The translations under genes and the position numbers were made by a program. Shown here one piece after another: positions 1 through 9,936 of a stretch of 64,000 bases of DNA. The notes under the pieces are model-generated. The model was given only the letters and a program-made list of their open reading frames with translations. It did no database searches and had not been told where the DNA came from. This DNA is from Synechococcus sp. BO 8801 (GTDB lineage: Bacteria; Cyanobacteriota; Cyanobacteriia; PCC-6307; Cyanobiaceae), in assembly GCF_002252675.1 (NCBI RefSeq), contig NZ_NQKY01000009.1, positions 62,001-126,000 on the forward strand, read 5' to 3'. Position 1 is the stretch's first letter; every line of letters starts with the position of its first letter.

Positions 1-14
1 CGCCTTATTGCCCC

Positions 15-497
15 ATGACCAGCTGGCTTCTGCTTGCCGAGGCAGGTGCGACCGCAGGGTCGCCCGAGGGAGGTCTGTTCGACCTCGACGCCACCCTGCC
101 GCTCATGGCGCTGCAGGTGGTGATCCTCACCTTCATTCTCAACAGCCTGTTCTTCCGACCGGTCGGCAAGGCCGTCGAGGACCGTGAGGGCTACATCGCC
201 ACCAGCCGGACCCAGGCGAAGGAGAAGCTCGCCCAGGCCGAGCGCCTCGAGGCTGATCTCAAGGAACAGCTGAAGGGGGCCAGGCTCGAAGCCCAGAAGG
301 TGATTCTGGAGGCCGAGCAGGATTCCGACCGTCTCTACCGTGAGGCCCTGGCGGTGGCCCAGGCGGACGCCATCGCCAGCCGCGAAAGCGCCCGCAGCAA
401 GATCGATGCTCAGCGCGCCGAAGCTCTGAGCGCTCTCGAGGCCGATGCCGACAAGCTCGCCGACCTCATCGTCGACCGTCTCCTGACCGCCTCATGA
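15..497 (+). CDS. atpF2: ATP synthase Fo subunit b'
   Basis: One of the two b-type stator subunits that hold F1 to Fo in photosynthetic F-type ATP synthase of the thylakoid membrane. The 160-residue protein has one membrane segment at about residues 28-48 followed by a long charged, Ala/Glu/Lys-rich coiled coil. The N-terminal tail before the membrane span is short, as expected for b' rather than b. It heads the visible atp run and overlaps atpF by 4 bases (ATGA). The genes for subunits a and c normally lie just upstream and would be off the left edge. The same gene is often called atpG in cyanobacteria. Confidence 0.95.
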   Translation: MTSWLLLAEAGATAGSPEGGLFDLDATLPLMALQVVILTFILNSLFFRPVGKAVEDREGYIATSRTQAKEKLAQAERLEADLKEQLKGARLEAQKVILEAEQDSDRLYREALAVAQADAIASRESARSKIDAQRAEALSALEADADKLADLIVDRLLTAS

Positions 498-1021
498 TCA
501 CCTCCACCATCCCGCCGCTCCTCGCGAGCCACGGCAGCTTCGGCCTCAACCTCGACATCTTCGAGACCAACATCATCAACCTGGCGATCGTCATCGCCGG
601 CCTGACGTGGTTCCTGAGGGGCTTCCTTGGGGGCATCCTGGAGCGCCGCCGCGAGCGGATCCTGGGGGAACTCAAGGACGCCGAGGAGCGGCTGAACGCG
701 GCCACCGCCTCCCTCGCCGAGGCCCAGAAGAGCCTGGGTGAGGCCCGCACCCGCGCCGAGAAGATCCGCGCCGACGGCAAGGTCCGCGCCGAGGCCATCC
801 GCTTCGAGAGCGAGAAGCGCACCGTCGAGGAGATGGCGCGCCTGAAGCAGGACTCCCAGTCCGACCTGGATTCGGAGGTCTCCCGCGTCAGCCGGCTGCT
901 GCAGCGCGAGGCCGCCGAGATGGCCATCGCCAAGGCCCTGGTCAGCCTGCCCGGTCGCCTCGATGCCAGCACCCAGGCCCAGCTGATCGATCAGTCCATT
1001 CAATCGATGGGGAACGCCTGA
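494..1021 (+). CDS. atpF: ATP synthase Fo subunit b
   Basis: Second b-type peripheral stalk subunit, 175 residues. One membrane helix lies near residues 28-45, including the segment [20 protein letters not shown] long heptad-like helical domain follows, starting at the basic ILERRRERI segment, which dimerises with b'. The start overlaps the end of the b' gene by 4 bases, and the stop TGA overlaps the atpH ATG (TGATG), so translation is probably coupled through the stator genes. Confidence 0.96.
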   Translation: MITSTIPPLLASHGSFGLNLDIFETNIINLAIVIAGLTWFLRGFLGGILERRRERILGELKDAEERLNAATASLAEAQKSLGEARTRAEKIRADGKVRAEAIRFESEKRTVEEMARLKQDSQSDLDSEVSRVSRLLQREAAEMAIAKALVSLPGRLDASTQAQLIDQSIQSMGNA

Positions 1022-1569
1022 TGCCTCTGCTCAACACCATCACCACCCCCTACGCCGACGCCTTCCTTCAGGTGTGCGACGCCAACGGCGACACCGAGGC
1101 GGTGATCGATCAGGCCCGGGCGATCCTCGCCCTCTGGCACGACTCCAGCGACCTGCGTGAGGCGATGGCCTCCCCGGTCCTCGAGGTCGAAGGCAAGAAG
1201 GCGGCGCTCGAGAAACTCTTCGGCAAGGACATCTCCCCCTCCTTCCTGAATCTGCTCAAGCTGCTGGCCGACCGCCAGCGCATCGGTTTCCTCGATGCCG
1301 TCCTGGAGCGGCTCCTGGATCTCTACCGCGAGCAGAACCAGATCGCCCTGGCCACCGTGACCTCGGCGAGTCCCCTGAGCGAGGACCAGCAGGCGCTGCT
1401 CGCCGAGAAGGCCAAGGCCGTGGCCGGCACCGACAAGGTGGAGATCAGCCTCGCGGTGGATCCTGCCCTGATCGGCGGCTTCATCCTCAGTGTCGGTTCC
1501 AGGGTGATCGACGCCAGCCTCGCCGGCCAGGTGCGGCGCCTGGGCCTGACGCTCGCCAACGTGAGCTGA
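1021..1569 (+). CDS. atpH: ATP synthase F1 subunit delta
   Basis: Delta (OSCP-like) subunit linking the b/b' stalk to the top of the alpha3beta3 hexamer. At 182 residues it has the normal family length. An N-terminal helical bundle begins with the family-typical PYADAFLQV segment, and the C-terminal domain ends in the IGGFILSVGSRVIDASL motif. The start codon shares one base with the atpF stop. A 63-base pyrimidine-rich gap separates it from atpA. Confidence 0.96.
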   Translation: MPLLNTITTPYADAFLQVCDANGDTEAVIDQARAILALWHDSSDLREAMASPVLEVEGKKAALEKLFGKDISPSFLNLLKLLADRQRIGFLDAVLERLLDLYREQNQIALATVTSASPLSEDQQALLAEKAKAVAGTDKVEISLAVDPALIGGFILSVGSRVIDASLAGQVRRLGLTLANVS

Positions 1570-1632
1570 CGCTTCCTTCCCTCCCCCCCACTCCTCCCCA
1601 CTTCATCGCCTCCCCTCCGGGGACTCCCACCC

Positions 1633-3150
<1,518 letters not shown>

Positions 3151-3163
3151 GGAATCTCCACCC

Positions 3164-4114
3164 ATGGCCAATCTCAAGGCAATCCGTGACCGGATCAGTT
3201 CGGTCAAGAACACACGCAAGATCACCGAAGCCATGAGGCTGGTGGCCGCCGCCAAGGTGCGTCGCGCCCAGGAGCAGGTTCTGCGCACCCGCCCCTTCGC
3301 CGACCGCCTGGCCCGGGTGCTCCAGAACCTCGAATCCCGCATGGGCTTCGAGGGCGCCGATTCACCGCTGCTGGCCGAGCGCCGGCCGGTGGGCACCATC
3401 ACCCTGCTGGTGGTCACCGGCGACCGGGGCCTCTGTGGCGGCTACAACGCCAACGTGATCCGCCGGGCCGAGCAGCGCTTCGCCGAGCTCAAGGGCCAGG
3501 GCTTCACGGTGGACATGGTGCTGATGGGCCGCAAGGCCATCACCTACTTCACCAACCGCTCCTACCCGATCCGGGCCACCTTCACCGGTCTGGAGCAGGT
3601 GCCCACCTCCCAGGAGGCGAACGACATCGCCAACGAAGTGCTCGCCGAGTTCCTCTCCGCCAGCACCGACCGCGTGGAGATCGTCTTCACCCGCTTCATC
3701 AACCTGGTGAGCTCCCAGCCGGTGGTCCAGACCCTGCTGCCCCTCGATCCCCAGGGCATCGCCAGCTCCGACGATGAGATCTTCCGTCTCATCACCCGGG
3801 ACGGCCGACTCGGGGTGGAGATCGGCAAGGTGGAGAACGCCGAGCCGGCCCTGCAGCCCGACTTCGTGTTCGAGCAGAGCCCGGAGCAGCTGCTCAATGC
3901 CCTGCTGCCTCTTTACCTGGCCAACCAGCTGCTGCGCTCCCTCCAGGAAGCGGCCGCCAGCGAACTGGCCAGCCGGATGACGGCCATGAACAACGCCAGC
4001 GACAACGCCAAGGCGCTCGCCAAGACCCTCACCCTCGACTACAACAAGGCCCGCCAGGCGGCCATCACCCAGGAGATCCTGGAAGTGGTGGGTGGCGCGG
4101 CCGCGATGGGCTGA
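3164..4114 (+). CDS. atpG: ATP synthase F1 subunit gamma
   Basis: Central rotor shaft of F1, 316 residues. The N-terminal helix ([20 protein letters not shown]) and C-terminal helix (near [18 protein letters not shown]) are the coiled coil inside the hexamer. Length fits the cyanobacterial form, which carries an inserted regulatory loop around residues 195-230. No cysteine pair is seen there, so the chloroplast-type thiol switch is not expected. The last 50 bases overlap the 3' end of the convergent PPC-domain gene. Also called atpC in cyanobacteria. Confidence 0.97.
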   Translation: MANLKAIRDRISSVKNTRKITEAMRLVAAAKVRRAQEQVLRTRPFADRLARVLQNLESRMGFEGADSPLLAERRPVGTITLLVVTGDRGLCGGYNANVIRRAEQRFAELKGQGFTVDMVLMGRKAITYFTNRSYPIRATFTGLEQVPTSQEANDIANEVLAEFLSASTDRVEIVFTRFINLVSSQPVVQTLLPLDPQGIASSDDEIFRLITRDGRLGVEIGKVENAEPALQPDFVFEQSPEQLLNALLPLYLANQLLRSLQEAAASELASRMTAMNNASDNAKALAKTLTLDYNKARQAAITQEILEVVGGAAAMG

Positions 4115-4496
4115 TCGTCAGCTCCAGGTGGCCGGTGGCGGCATCCCGCTCCCGGCCCAGCTGCCAGCCTTCCGGGCAGAGCAGCAGGATTTCCATTGTC
4201 GTCCGCACCCGGCTTCCGTGGCAGAGGTGCCCCCCCAGGGTGTGCCCCTCGGCGTCGGCCACCACCAGGTGCAGGTGGGCCCCATCCCTGCTCACGCTGC
4301 CCGCCAGCGTGATCACCTCCTGCGGCCCCGCCAGCACGACCCCCCGGGCCTGATCGGCGAAGCGCAGCACGGGACGCTCCAGGCTGCCGATCCCAGAGAC
4401 GATGAAGCCGCAGAACTCCGGGTCCGCCTGAGCGAGCCGTTCGAGTTCGCCGCGCAGATCCACGCCCGGCGGTAGACGGAGGGGTCGGTACGGCAT
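4065..4496 (-). CDS. PPC domain (DUF296) protein
   Basis: 143-residue protein of the plants-and-prokaryotes-conserved (DUF296) family. These form trimers; in plants they are DNA-associated, and in bacteria the role is largely unknown. The family core is visible: [20 protein letters not shown] holds the histidines thought to bind metal, and an EILLL strand follows. The last 16 residues are Pro/Arg-rich and are encoded antisense to the end of the gamma-subunit gene, so the convergent genes overlap by 50 bases. The HD-GYP gene lies 19 bases upstream in the same direction and may be cotranscribed. Confidence 0.85.
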   Translation of the reverse strand: MPYRPLRLPPGVDLRGELERLAQADPEFCGFIVSGIGSLERPVLRFADQARGVVLAGPQEVITLAGSVSRDGAHLHLVVADAEGHTLGGHLCHGSRVRTTMEILLLCPEGWQLGRERDAATGHLELTISPSRPRHPPLPGSPG

Positions 4497-4515
4497 GGCG
4501 TGGCGGCGCCCTTCT

Positions 4516-5607
4516 TCAGGCGTTGGAACAGGCGCAGCGGTAACCCTTCTCGCGGAAGACCCGCAGACAGGCGTCCACCACGAGGGAGTCGTAGAGCACG
4601 CCGCGGTTTTTCTCGATTTCCCGGAGGGCGGCCTCGGTGCCCAGGCCGGCCCGGTAGGGGCGGTGGGCGCACATGGATTCCACCACGTCGGCGACGGCCA
4701 CGATCAGGGATTCCGGCAGCAACTGATCGCCCGTCAGGCCGTTGGGGTAGCCACTGCCGTCCATCCGCTCGTGGTGCTCATGGACGATGCGCGCGATCGG
4801 CCAGGGGAAGGCCACGTCCTTGAGGATCTGGAAGCCGGCCTCGGCATGTTCCTTGATCAGGTCGTACTCAAGGCAGGTCAGCTTGGTGGGCTTGGAGAGA
4901 ATTTCCGCCGGCACCATGATCTTGCCGATGTCGTGCACGGACGCCGCCAGCCGCAGGCCCTCCAACTCCTTCGGTGCCAGCCCCAGCTCCTCCCCGATCG
5001 CGACCGCCAGGTTGGCCACTCGCTTCTGGTGTCCGGCGGTGTAGGGGTCCCGCATCTCCGCCATCGCCCCCAGCACCGAGACGAGGTGCCGGTAGAGCAG
5101 CTCCTGTTCCCTGAGGGTGTCGATCCAGCCCGCCTCCGCCAGCTCCCTGGCAACGAGGCTGCCGAGTCGGGTGGCGATCGTGTCCAGCAGCAAGCGCTCT
5201 TCCGCCAGGAAGGGCCCTTCGCTGGCCTCCTCGAAACGGTCGGTGTAGCCCACGTCCACCGAGCCGTACACCCGGTCGTTGACCCTGATCTCCGAAGACT
5301 GCACCGACTGGCAACGCTCCAGATCACCCGTCTGGTAGCGGCGGTCGCCGTGGCGGATTCGGGCGATGGCGCTGGCGGGATGCAGCCAGGCCGCCGGGAT
5401 CGTCGTGACGATCGCCGCCAGCATCTCGTCGATCGTGCCCTGGCTGGTGCTGATGATGCGCTCGATCTGGTGGAGGCAGTGGAGCTCCTTCATCCGTTCG
5501 ATGAGGGCCAGCTCCAAGGGCAGCCTCAGACCCTCGAGGGAGCGGGATGCCACCCCCTTTTTCCTCCCGCCACGGGGCCCGTATCGCTTCCCTATGCCAG
5601 CGTCCAT
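4516..5607 (-). CDS. HD-GYP protein with GAF-like N-terminal domain
   Basis: Probable cyclic di-GMP phosphodiesterase or related signal hydrolase. The C-terminal half has the HD motif (ASVHDIGK) and the full HD-GYP signature HHERMDGSGYP. The N-terminal half, with FLAEERLLLDTIATRLG at its end, looks like a small GAF-type sensor domain; no membrane segment is seen. The start is set at an ATG preceded by GGGAG at about 10 bases. A GTG at 5640 would add 11 residues. All visible HD-GYP residues are intact, so catalytic activity is plausible. Confidence 0.9.
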   Translation of the reverse strand: MDAGIGKRYGPRGGRKKGVASRSLEGLRLPLELALIERMKELHCLHQIERIISTSQGTIDEMLAAIVTTIPAAWLHPASAIARIRHGDRRYQTGDLERCQSVQSSEIRVNDRVYGSVDVGYTDRFEEASEGPFLAEERLLLDTIATRLGSLVARELAEAGWIDTLREQELLYRHLVSVLGAMAEMRDPYTAGHQKRVANLAVAIGEELGLAPKELEGLRLAASVHDIGKIMVPAEILSKPTKLTCLEYDLIKEHAEAGFQILKDVAFPWPIARIVHEHHERMDGSGYPNGLTGDQLLPESLIVAVADVVESMCAHRPYRAGLGTEAALREIEKNRGVLYDSLVVDACLRVFREKGYRCACSNA

Positions 5608-5695
5608 CTCGCCGTCACTCCCAGAGGAGCAGATCAGCACGAAGCACCTGCAACGGCGGTCGATGCTTTTCTGTTGTTTTCACGCTACACCTGGG

Positions 5696-6067
5696 TCAGC
5701 GACCACGCACCTGTCTGGGGATCCCGTGGGGCAACGCGGCGGCCGGGAGAACAACGGCCTCCAGCGGGGGAGCGACCGCATGGCCGACCACGTCGATCCC
5801 TTCCCGTTGCAGCAGCTGGGCCTGGGTATCGCCGTTGGGATCGCGCTTGGTCGCGCCCAGGCTTCCGTCTGCTGACACGACGCGATACCAGGGCACGTCC
5901 AGCTTCGTGTTGTCGTCCAACTGGCTGAGGATGTAGGCCACGTGTCTGGGCATCACCGCCAGATGCTCGCCGATGGATTGGTAGGTGGTGATCTTCGATT
6001 CGGGAATCGCCGCGACGATCCGGAGCACCTGATCCTTGATGCGGGCGAAAGCCTCGGACTTTGCCAT
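5696..6067 (-). CDS. Alkyltransferase-like protein (MGMT family, Cys replaced by Trp)
   Basis: 123-residue homologue of the DNA-binding domain of O6-alkylguanine DNA alkyltransferase. The helix-turn-helix segment KITTYQSIGEHLAVMPRHVA is recognisable. Where active enzymes have PCHRV, this protein has PWYRV (residues 59-63), which marks the alkyltransferase-like (ATL) group. ATL proteins flip O6-alkylguanine and hand it to nucleotide excision repair instead of removing the alkyl group. ATG at 6067 is preferred over an adjacent TTG at 6070. It follows the MDR oxidoreductase by 6 bases. Confidence 0.88.
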   Translation of the reverse strand: MAKSEAFARIKDQVLRIVAAIPESKITTYQSIGEHLAVMPRHVAYILSQLDDNTKLDVPWYRVVSADGSLGATKRDPNGDTQAQLLQREGIDVVGHAVAPPLEAVVLPAAALPHGIPRQVRGR

Positions 6068-6073
6068 CAATGA

Positions 6074-7054
6074 CTAGCTCGGCTCGCGCACCGAGATGAT
6101 GACGTTACCCTTCTTTCGTCCTGTGTCGACATAGCGGTGGGCTTCCGCGATCTGATCGAACGGATAGATCCGATCGATCACGGGTTGGAACGCTCCCGCC
6201 TCCGCCAGGGCGGCAAGCGTGAGCAGATCGTCGCGTTTCACGGTCGCGGGGCCGGCGATCACGCTGCGGCCGGATGTCAGCGAGACCCACAGCCCCTTCA
6301 GCATGTCGGGCAGTCCGGCCAGCACCAGCAGCAGCCGCCCCCCCTTCCGGAGTGAGCGCCGGCAGCGAGAAAAGGGCGCCGTGCCGACCGTGTCGACAAT
6401 CACGTCATAGGTTTCGCCGTTGCGGCTGAAGTCCTCCCGGGTGTAGTCGACGACCTGGGTCGCCCCCAGGGAGCGCACCAGTTCGAGGTTCGCGGAGCTG
6501 CACACCCCGGTGACCTCGGCCCCGGCGTTCCGGGCCAGCTGGATAACGGCGCTGCCCACCGCCCCGGAGGCCCCATTCACCAGCACCTTCTCGCCGGGTC
6601 GCACCCTGGCCCGGCGCAGGAAATCCAGGGCCGTCGTGCCGCCGAAGCACAGCGCGGCGGCCGTGGCGTCCGTGAGGCCGGGCGGTGTGGCCACCACCAT
6701 GCCGTCCTCGGGCAGGCAGAGGTACTCGGCATGGCAGCCCATGGCCATGTCGCTGAAGGCGAAGACCCGCTCCCCCACCTGGAATCGGGTGACATCCCTG
6801 CCGATCGCCGCGACAACCCCGGCCAGCTCCGATCCGAGGATCGGCTGCCTGGGCTTTCGCAGGCCGAACACCAGCCGCATGATCAGGCCGAATCCCGTCG
6901 GCACCGTCTGGCTCCGAATCCGCCAGTCGGCCGAGGTGACCGTGGTGGTATAGATCCGGATCAGGATCTCCTTGGCCTTCGGGGTGGGTGTGGCGATCTC
7001 TCGGATCTGCAGCACCTCCGGCGGCCCGTAGCGTTCGGCGAGCACGGCCTTCAT
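6074..7054 (-). CDS. NAD(P)-dependent MDR-family oxidoreductase
   Basis: 326-residue medium-chain dehydrogenase/reductase resembling quinone oxidoreductases and enoyl reductases. It has an N-terminal GroES-like fold (GSELAGVVAAIG) and a Rossmann motif NGASGAVGSAVIQLA. No structural zinc cysteine cluster is seen, which suggests the zinc-independent quinone reductase branch. The ATG at 7054 overlaps the DUF4336 stop (ATGA). The long open frame upstream of this ATG runs inside the DUF4336 gene and is not used. Substrate cannot be read from sequence. Confidence 0.88.
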   Translation of the reverse strand: MKAVLAERYGPPEVLQIREIATPTPKAKEILIRIYTTTVTSADWRIRSQTVPTGFGLIMRLVFGLRKPRQPILGSELAGVVAAIGRDVTRFQVGERVFAFSDMAMGCHAEYLCLPEDGMVVATPPGLTDATAAALCFGGTTALDFLRRARVRPGEKVLVNGASGAVGSAVIQLARNAGAEVTGVCSSANLELVRSLGATQVVDYTREDFSRNGETYDVIVDTVGTAPFSRCRRSLRKGGRLLLVLAGLPDMLKGLWVSLTSGRSVIAGPATVKRDDLLTLAALAEAGAFQPVIDRIYPFDQIAEAHRYVDTGRKKGNVIISVREPS

Positions 7055-7767
7055 GGCAGGGGGGATCCGAGAAAGGAGGAATAGGCCCTGGAGAGGGCTT
7101 GCTTGCCGCCCGTTTCCACCACGGCGCCGTGGGCCACGATCACCCGGTCGAAGTCCCACCGCAGGAGAGCTTTCATGGCCTTGAGCAGCGAAGCTCTGTC
7201 GGTGGTGGCCAGGCGCTCGAGAATGGTGGGCTCCAGGCGAGCGTAACCACCGCCGATCCGGGTGAGGCAGCGGGTGAGCCAGGGGGCGGAGGCATCGAAG
7301 TGGAAGGCGCTGTCCGTCAGGACGAGGGTCCGGCTGGGGGTGTGGCAGAACGCCACCTCGTGCAGCGGCGATGGGCCGGTGGGCCCCAGGGTGTGGAGCC
7401 CGCTGAGGCCGCACAGCAGCAATCCCGGCCATGGGGAGGGCTCTTGCGCGTTGAGCAGACGGTCCAGCTCCAGGTGGGGACACTTCTGCCTCAGGAAGGA
7501 CGGACCCCAGCTGATGGCCTGGGGAAAGCGCTGCTGGAAGGCCTGGAGATAGAGATGGTGGAAGGCGTTGGGCGCCACGATGTCGGTGACGACACCGATG
7601 GCGGCCAGTTCGATTTCGAGCTCTGGGGTTGGCTGAATCGGCGAAAGGATCACCAGCCGGTTGCTGTTCTCCAGGCGGATGACGGTCATCCGGGTGCCGA
7701 TGCTCAGGCCGAAGTAGCGCTGCGGTTGTTCGGCCACCCAGAGATCATCGGCGAGGCGCCGCAGCAT
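7051..7767 (-). CDS. DUF4336 domain protein
   Basis: 238-residue soluble protein resembling the DUF4336 family, which is related in fold to metallo-beta-lactamases but lacks the full HxHxDH metal motif. Visible parts are the N-terminal MTVIRLENSNRLVILSPIQ strand region, an internal APNAFHHLY segment where the family keeps histidines, and a C-terminal RVIVAHG. Common in cyanobacteria and proteobacteria, function unknown. It is the first gene of a coupled pair with the MDR oxidoreductase (4-base overlap), so the two may act on one substrate (inference). Confidence 0.8.
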   Translation of the reverse strand: MLRRLADDLWVAEQPQRYFGLSIGTRMTVIRLENSNRLVILSPIQPTPELEIELAAIGVVTDIVAPNAFHHLYLQAFQQRFPQAISWGPSFLRQKCPHLELDRLLNAQEPSPWPGLLLCGLSGLHTLGPTGPSPLHEVAFCHTPSRTLVLTDSAFHFDASAPWLTRCLTRIGGGYARLEPTILERLATTDRASLLKAMKALLRWDFDRVIVAHGAVVETGGKQALSRAYSSFLGSPLP

Positions 7768-7823
7768 GGGTGTGGCGGAAGGCTGGGCCCAACCTAAGGG
7801 CCTGGGCCAACAGGAGGTCTGCC

Positions 7824-8510
7824 TCAGCCCGCCGGGCGAAGAATCCGCAGCATCGCGTTGCCGCCGCGCTGAAATTCGTAGGGCACCGCTTCGATCGCCA
7901 CCGTGAAACCCTCCGCGCGCAGGGCTGCCGCACTCTCCTCCAGGTGGGGCGACACTTCACCGCCCAGGGTGAGCAGCGGAAACACCCGCACCTCCCGCGC
8001 CACGCGGACCAGCTCCAGCAGCGAGGCCCGATGGAAAGCGGCATCGAGCTGCAGGCTGTACAGAAACAGCAGATGGGAGCAGAGGGCCAGCTCGAAGCTG
8101 GCGTCGGCGAAGGGCAGGGAGGGCAGGGCGGCTTCCACATAGCGCCCCTGGGCCACACCGGCCGGATAGTCGTCCAGGAAGGTGCCCATGGCCTGCATGC
8201 GTCGTCGGCCGAGTTCCTCGGGCGTGGGGATGGCCTCCCAGACGAAGTCGCTGTGGTTCTGCCGGATCTGTTCGATCACCTGGTCGTAGGTGGCGGCGAT
8301 GCGGGAGCCGATCTCCTCCCGGCTGAAGCGATAGATCGGATCGCAGGAGATCACCGCCGTGCCCCTGCGGCTGGCTTCGGCATTGAAGCTGGCCGGTCCA
8401 TCCCCGCAGCCCAGGATCCGGCCCGTCAGGTCGTCCGCCGAGAGGGCGAACATGGCCCCGTACTCCTCGAAGGAGCGGCCCCAGGGGACGACCTGATCCA
8501 GGGTGAACAT
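7824..8510 (-). CDS. SAM-dependent methyltransferase-like protein
   Basis: 228-residue class I methyltransferase-like protein. Motif I appears as GRILGCGDGPASFNAEA, the acidic motif II as ISCDPIYRF, and the post-I region as LPFADASFELALCSHLLFLY. The GCGDG loop replaces the more common GxGxG. Substrate unknown. It is transcribed divergently from the oxygenase-like gene at 8574, with 63 bases between the start codons, and precedes DUF4336 by 56 bases on the same strand. Confidence 0.78.
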   Translation of the reverse strand: MFTLDQVVPWGRSFEEYGAMFALSADDLTGRILGCGDGPASFNAEASRRGTAVISCDPIYRFSREEIGSRIAATYDQVIEQIRQNHSDFVWEAIPTPEELGRRRMQAMGTFLDDYPAGVAQGRYVEAALPSLPFADASFELALCSHLLFLYSLQLDAAFHRASLLELVRVAREVRVFPLLTLGGEVSPHLEESAAALRAEGFTVAIEAVPYEFQRGGNAMLRILRPAG

Positions 8511-8573
8511 GGTGGAACTGGAGGGGTGAGCTCAAGCCAGGGAATGATTGTCCCGTTCCCGCCCGGTTCGTCC

Positions 8574-9323
8574 ATGGCCGATGCCGCCGCCCCCGCCGCC
8601 ACCCCCGCCGCGCTGGCGATCGAGTCCCTGTTCCCGATGGCCCTGGGCCGGGTGCAGCTGGCCCCCGATCCCCTCGACACCGCCCTGCTGCTGCAGCGGG
8701 CCCTGGAGCTGCGGGAGCGGGACCCCAGCGAGGAGGGCGTGGCCTGGACCGGCGATGTGCGCGGCGCCGGTGAACTGCACCGCGACCCCCTGTTCGCCCC
8801 CCTGATCGGCCGGCTGGCGGGCCATGCCTGGAAGTATCTGGCGGCGCTGGGCTTTGATCGCCGGCGCCTGGCCCTGCAGGTGCAGCGCAGCTGGCCGGTG
8901 ATCAGCGAGGCCGGCGAGCAGGTGGGGCGCCACCACCACCCCAACGCCCACCTCAGCGCGATCTATTACCTCAATGGTGACGGCAGCGGCCGCAGCGGCT
9001 GCCTGCGCCTGTTCGCTCCCCGGCAAGTCAATGAGCTGGTGCCGGGGCTGGCGGTGGGCCAGGACGGCCCGATCGGGGCCGATGCCGCCCTCAACCGCCC
9101 CTGGCACGACGTGGCCCCCCGGGCGGGGCTGCTGCTGCTGTTCCCCTCGTCGGTGGACCATGCGGTGCTGCCCAACGGGGACCCGGAGGACACCCGCTTC
9201 TCGCTCAGCATCGACTTCGTGCTCACGGCCCCGGCGAACGCGCCCGATCCGGGCGAGTACCTCGCCCCCCACCCCGGTCGCTGGCTGGCGATCGGGGAAG
9301 ATGGGACCGAGCCGGGAGCCTGA
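8574..9323 (+). CDS. Putative 2OG-Fe(II) oxygenase (TIGR02466-like)
   Basis: 249-residue protein resembling the TIGR02466 group of 2-oxoglutarate/Fe(II) oxygenases. Visible features are a His-rich metal region GRHHHPNAHLSAIYYLNG and a downstream LLLFPSSVDHAVLPNG segment with the likely distal histidine. An arginine in TRFSLSIDF could bind the carboxylate of 2-oxoglutarate. Real substrates of this group are unknown. An in-frame ATG at 8544 would add 10 residues; 8574 fits the protein start better. It leads a compact run with a ferredoxin and DUF3326. Confidence 0.72.
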   Translation: MADAAAPAATPAALAIESLFPMALGRVQLAPDPLDTALLLQRALELRERDPSEEGVAWTGDVRGAGELHRDPLFAPLIGRLAGHAWKYLAALGFDRRRLALQVQRSWPVISEAGEQVGRHHHPNAHLSAIYYLNGDGSGRSGCLRLFAPRQVNELVPGLAVGQDGPIGADAALNRPWHDVAPRAGLLLLFPSSVDHAVLPNGDPEDTRFSLSIDFVLTAPANAPDPGEYLAPHPGRWLAIGEDGTEPGA

Positions 9324-9364
9324 GCCGCCCTGCCGACGCCGCCCCTCCCCGACCCCCATCCCCC

Positions 9365-9730
9365 GTGTCCGAGATCACCCCAGCGACGAGCCCAGCCACT
9401 GCGTCGGAGCTCCCCGTCTTCCAGATCAGCGCCAGCCTGGATGGCACCGCCTACAGCTTTCCCTGCCGCAGCGACCAGACGGTGCTGAGCGCCGCCGAGG
9501 CCGCCGGGGTGCCCCTGCCCAGCTCCTGCTGCTCGGGTGTCTGCACCACCTGCGCCGCCCTGCTGCGCAGCGGCACCGTGCACCAGCCCGATGCCATGGG
9601 CGTCAAGGCCGAGCTGCAGGCCAAGGGCTATGCCCTGCTGTGCGTCTCCTATCCCCTCGCCGACCTCGACCTGCTGGCCGGCCAGGAGGACGCCCTCTAC
9701 GAGGCCCAGTTCGGTCAGTTCCAGAAGTGA
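9365..9730 (+). CDS. [2Fe-2S] ferredoxin, FdC2-like
   Basis: 121-residue plant-type ferredoxin with an N-terminal extension and a C-terminal tail. Cluster ligands are C55, C60, C63 (SSCCSGVCTTC) and C93, the same spacing as photosynthetic ferredoxin. The segment GYALLCVSYP and the acidic tail ending in EAQFGQF resemble the FdC2 group of cyanobacteria and plastids (recalled family knowledge). The start is GTG. The stop overlaps the next gene by 4 bases (GTGA). Its electron partner is unknown; the neighbouring oxygenase-like protein is a candidate. Confidence 0.88.
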   Translation: MSEITPATSPATASELPVFQISASLDGTAYSFPCRSDQTVLSAAEAAGVPLPSSCCSGVCTTCAALLRSGTVHQPDAMGVKAELQAKGYALLCVSYPLADLDLLAGQEDALYEAQFGQFQK

Positions 9731-9936
9731 GCGCCCTGGTGCCCCTGGAGCTGTGGCTGCAGGCCTCCCCCGGTCCGCTGCTGCCCCAGCTGCGGCAGGG
9801 GCTGGCCCGGGAGGCCCGCCGCCTGGCCGGTGAGGGCGCCGAGCCCCTGCGCTGGGCGATCACGGCGGTGGATCCCCGCCGCGGCCTGCGGCTCGAGGGG
9901 ATCGTGGTGGCGCCGGTGCCGGCACCCGGCCCTTGA
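9727..9936 (+). CDS. Small conserved-looking protein, 69 residues
   Basis: Short GTG-started frame wedged between the ferredoxin and DUF3326 genes, overlapping each by 3-4 bases (GTGA upstream, TTGA downstream). That perfect fit is the main reason to accept it. The protein has a likely amphipathic helix (LLPQLRQGLAREARRLAGEG) followed by a strand-like AITAVDPRRGLRLEGIVV. There is no signal peptide or metal motif. Function not recognised. Confidence 0.7.
   Translation: MSALVPLELWLQASPGPLLPQLRQGLAREARRLAGEGAEPLRWAITAVDPRRGLRLEGIVVAPVPAPGP

Noticed and set aside
7055-7483. N-terminal extension of the MDR oxidoreductase
   Set aside because: It overlaps the DUF4336 gene on the same strand; the ATGA overlap at 7051-7054 gives the natural start.
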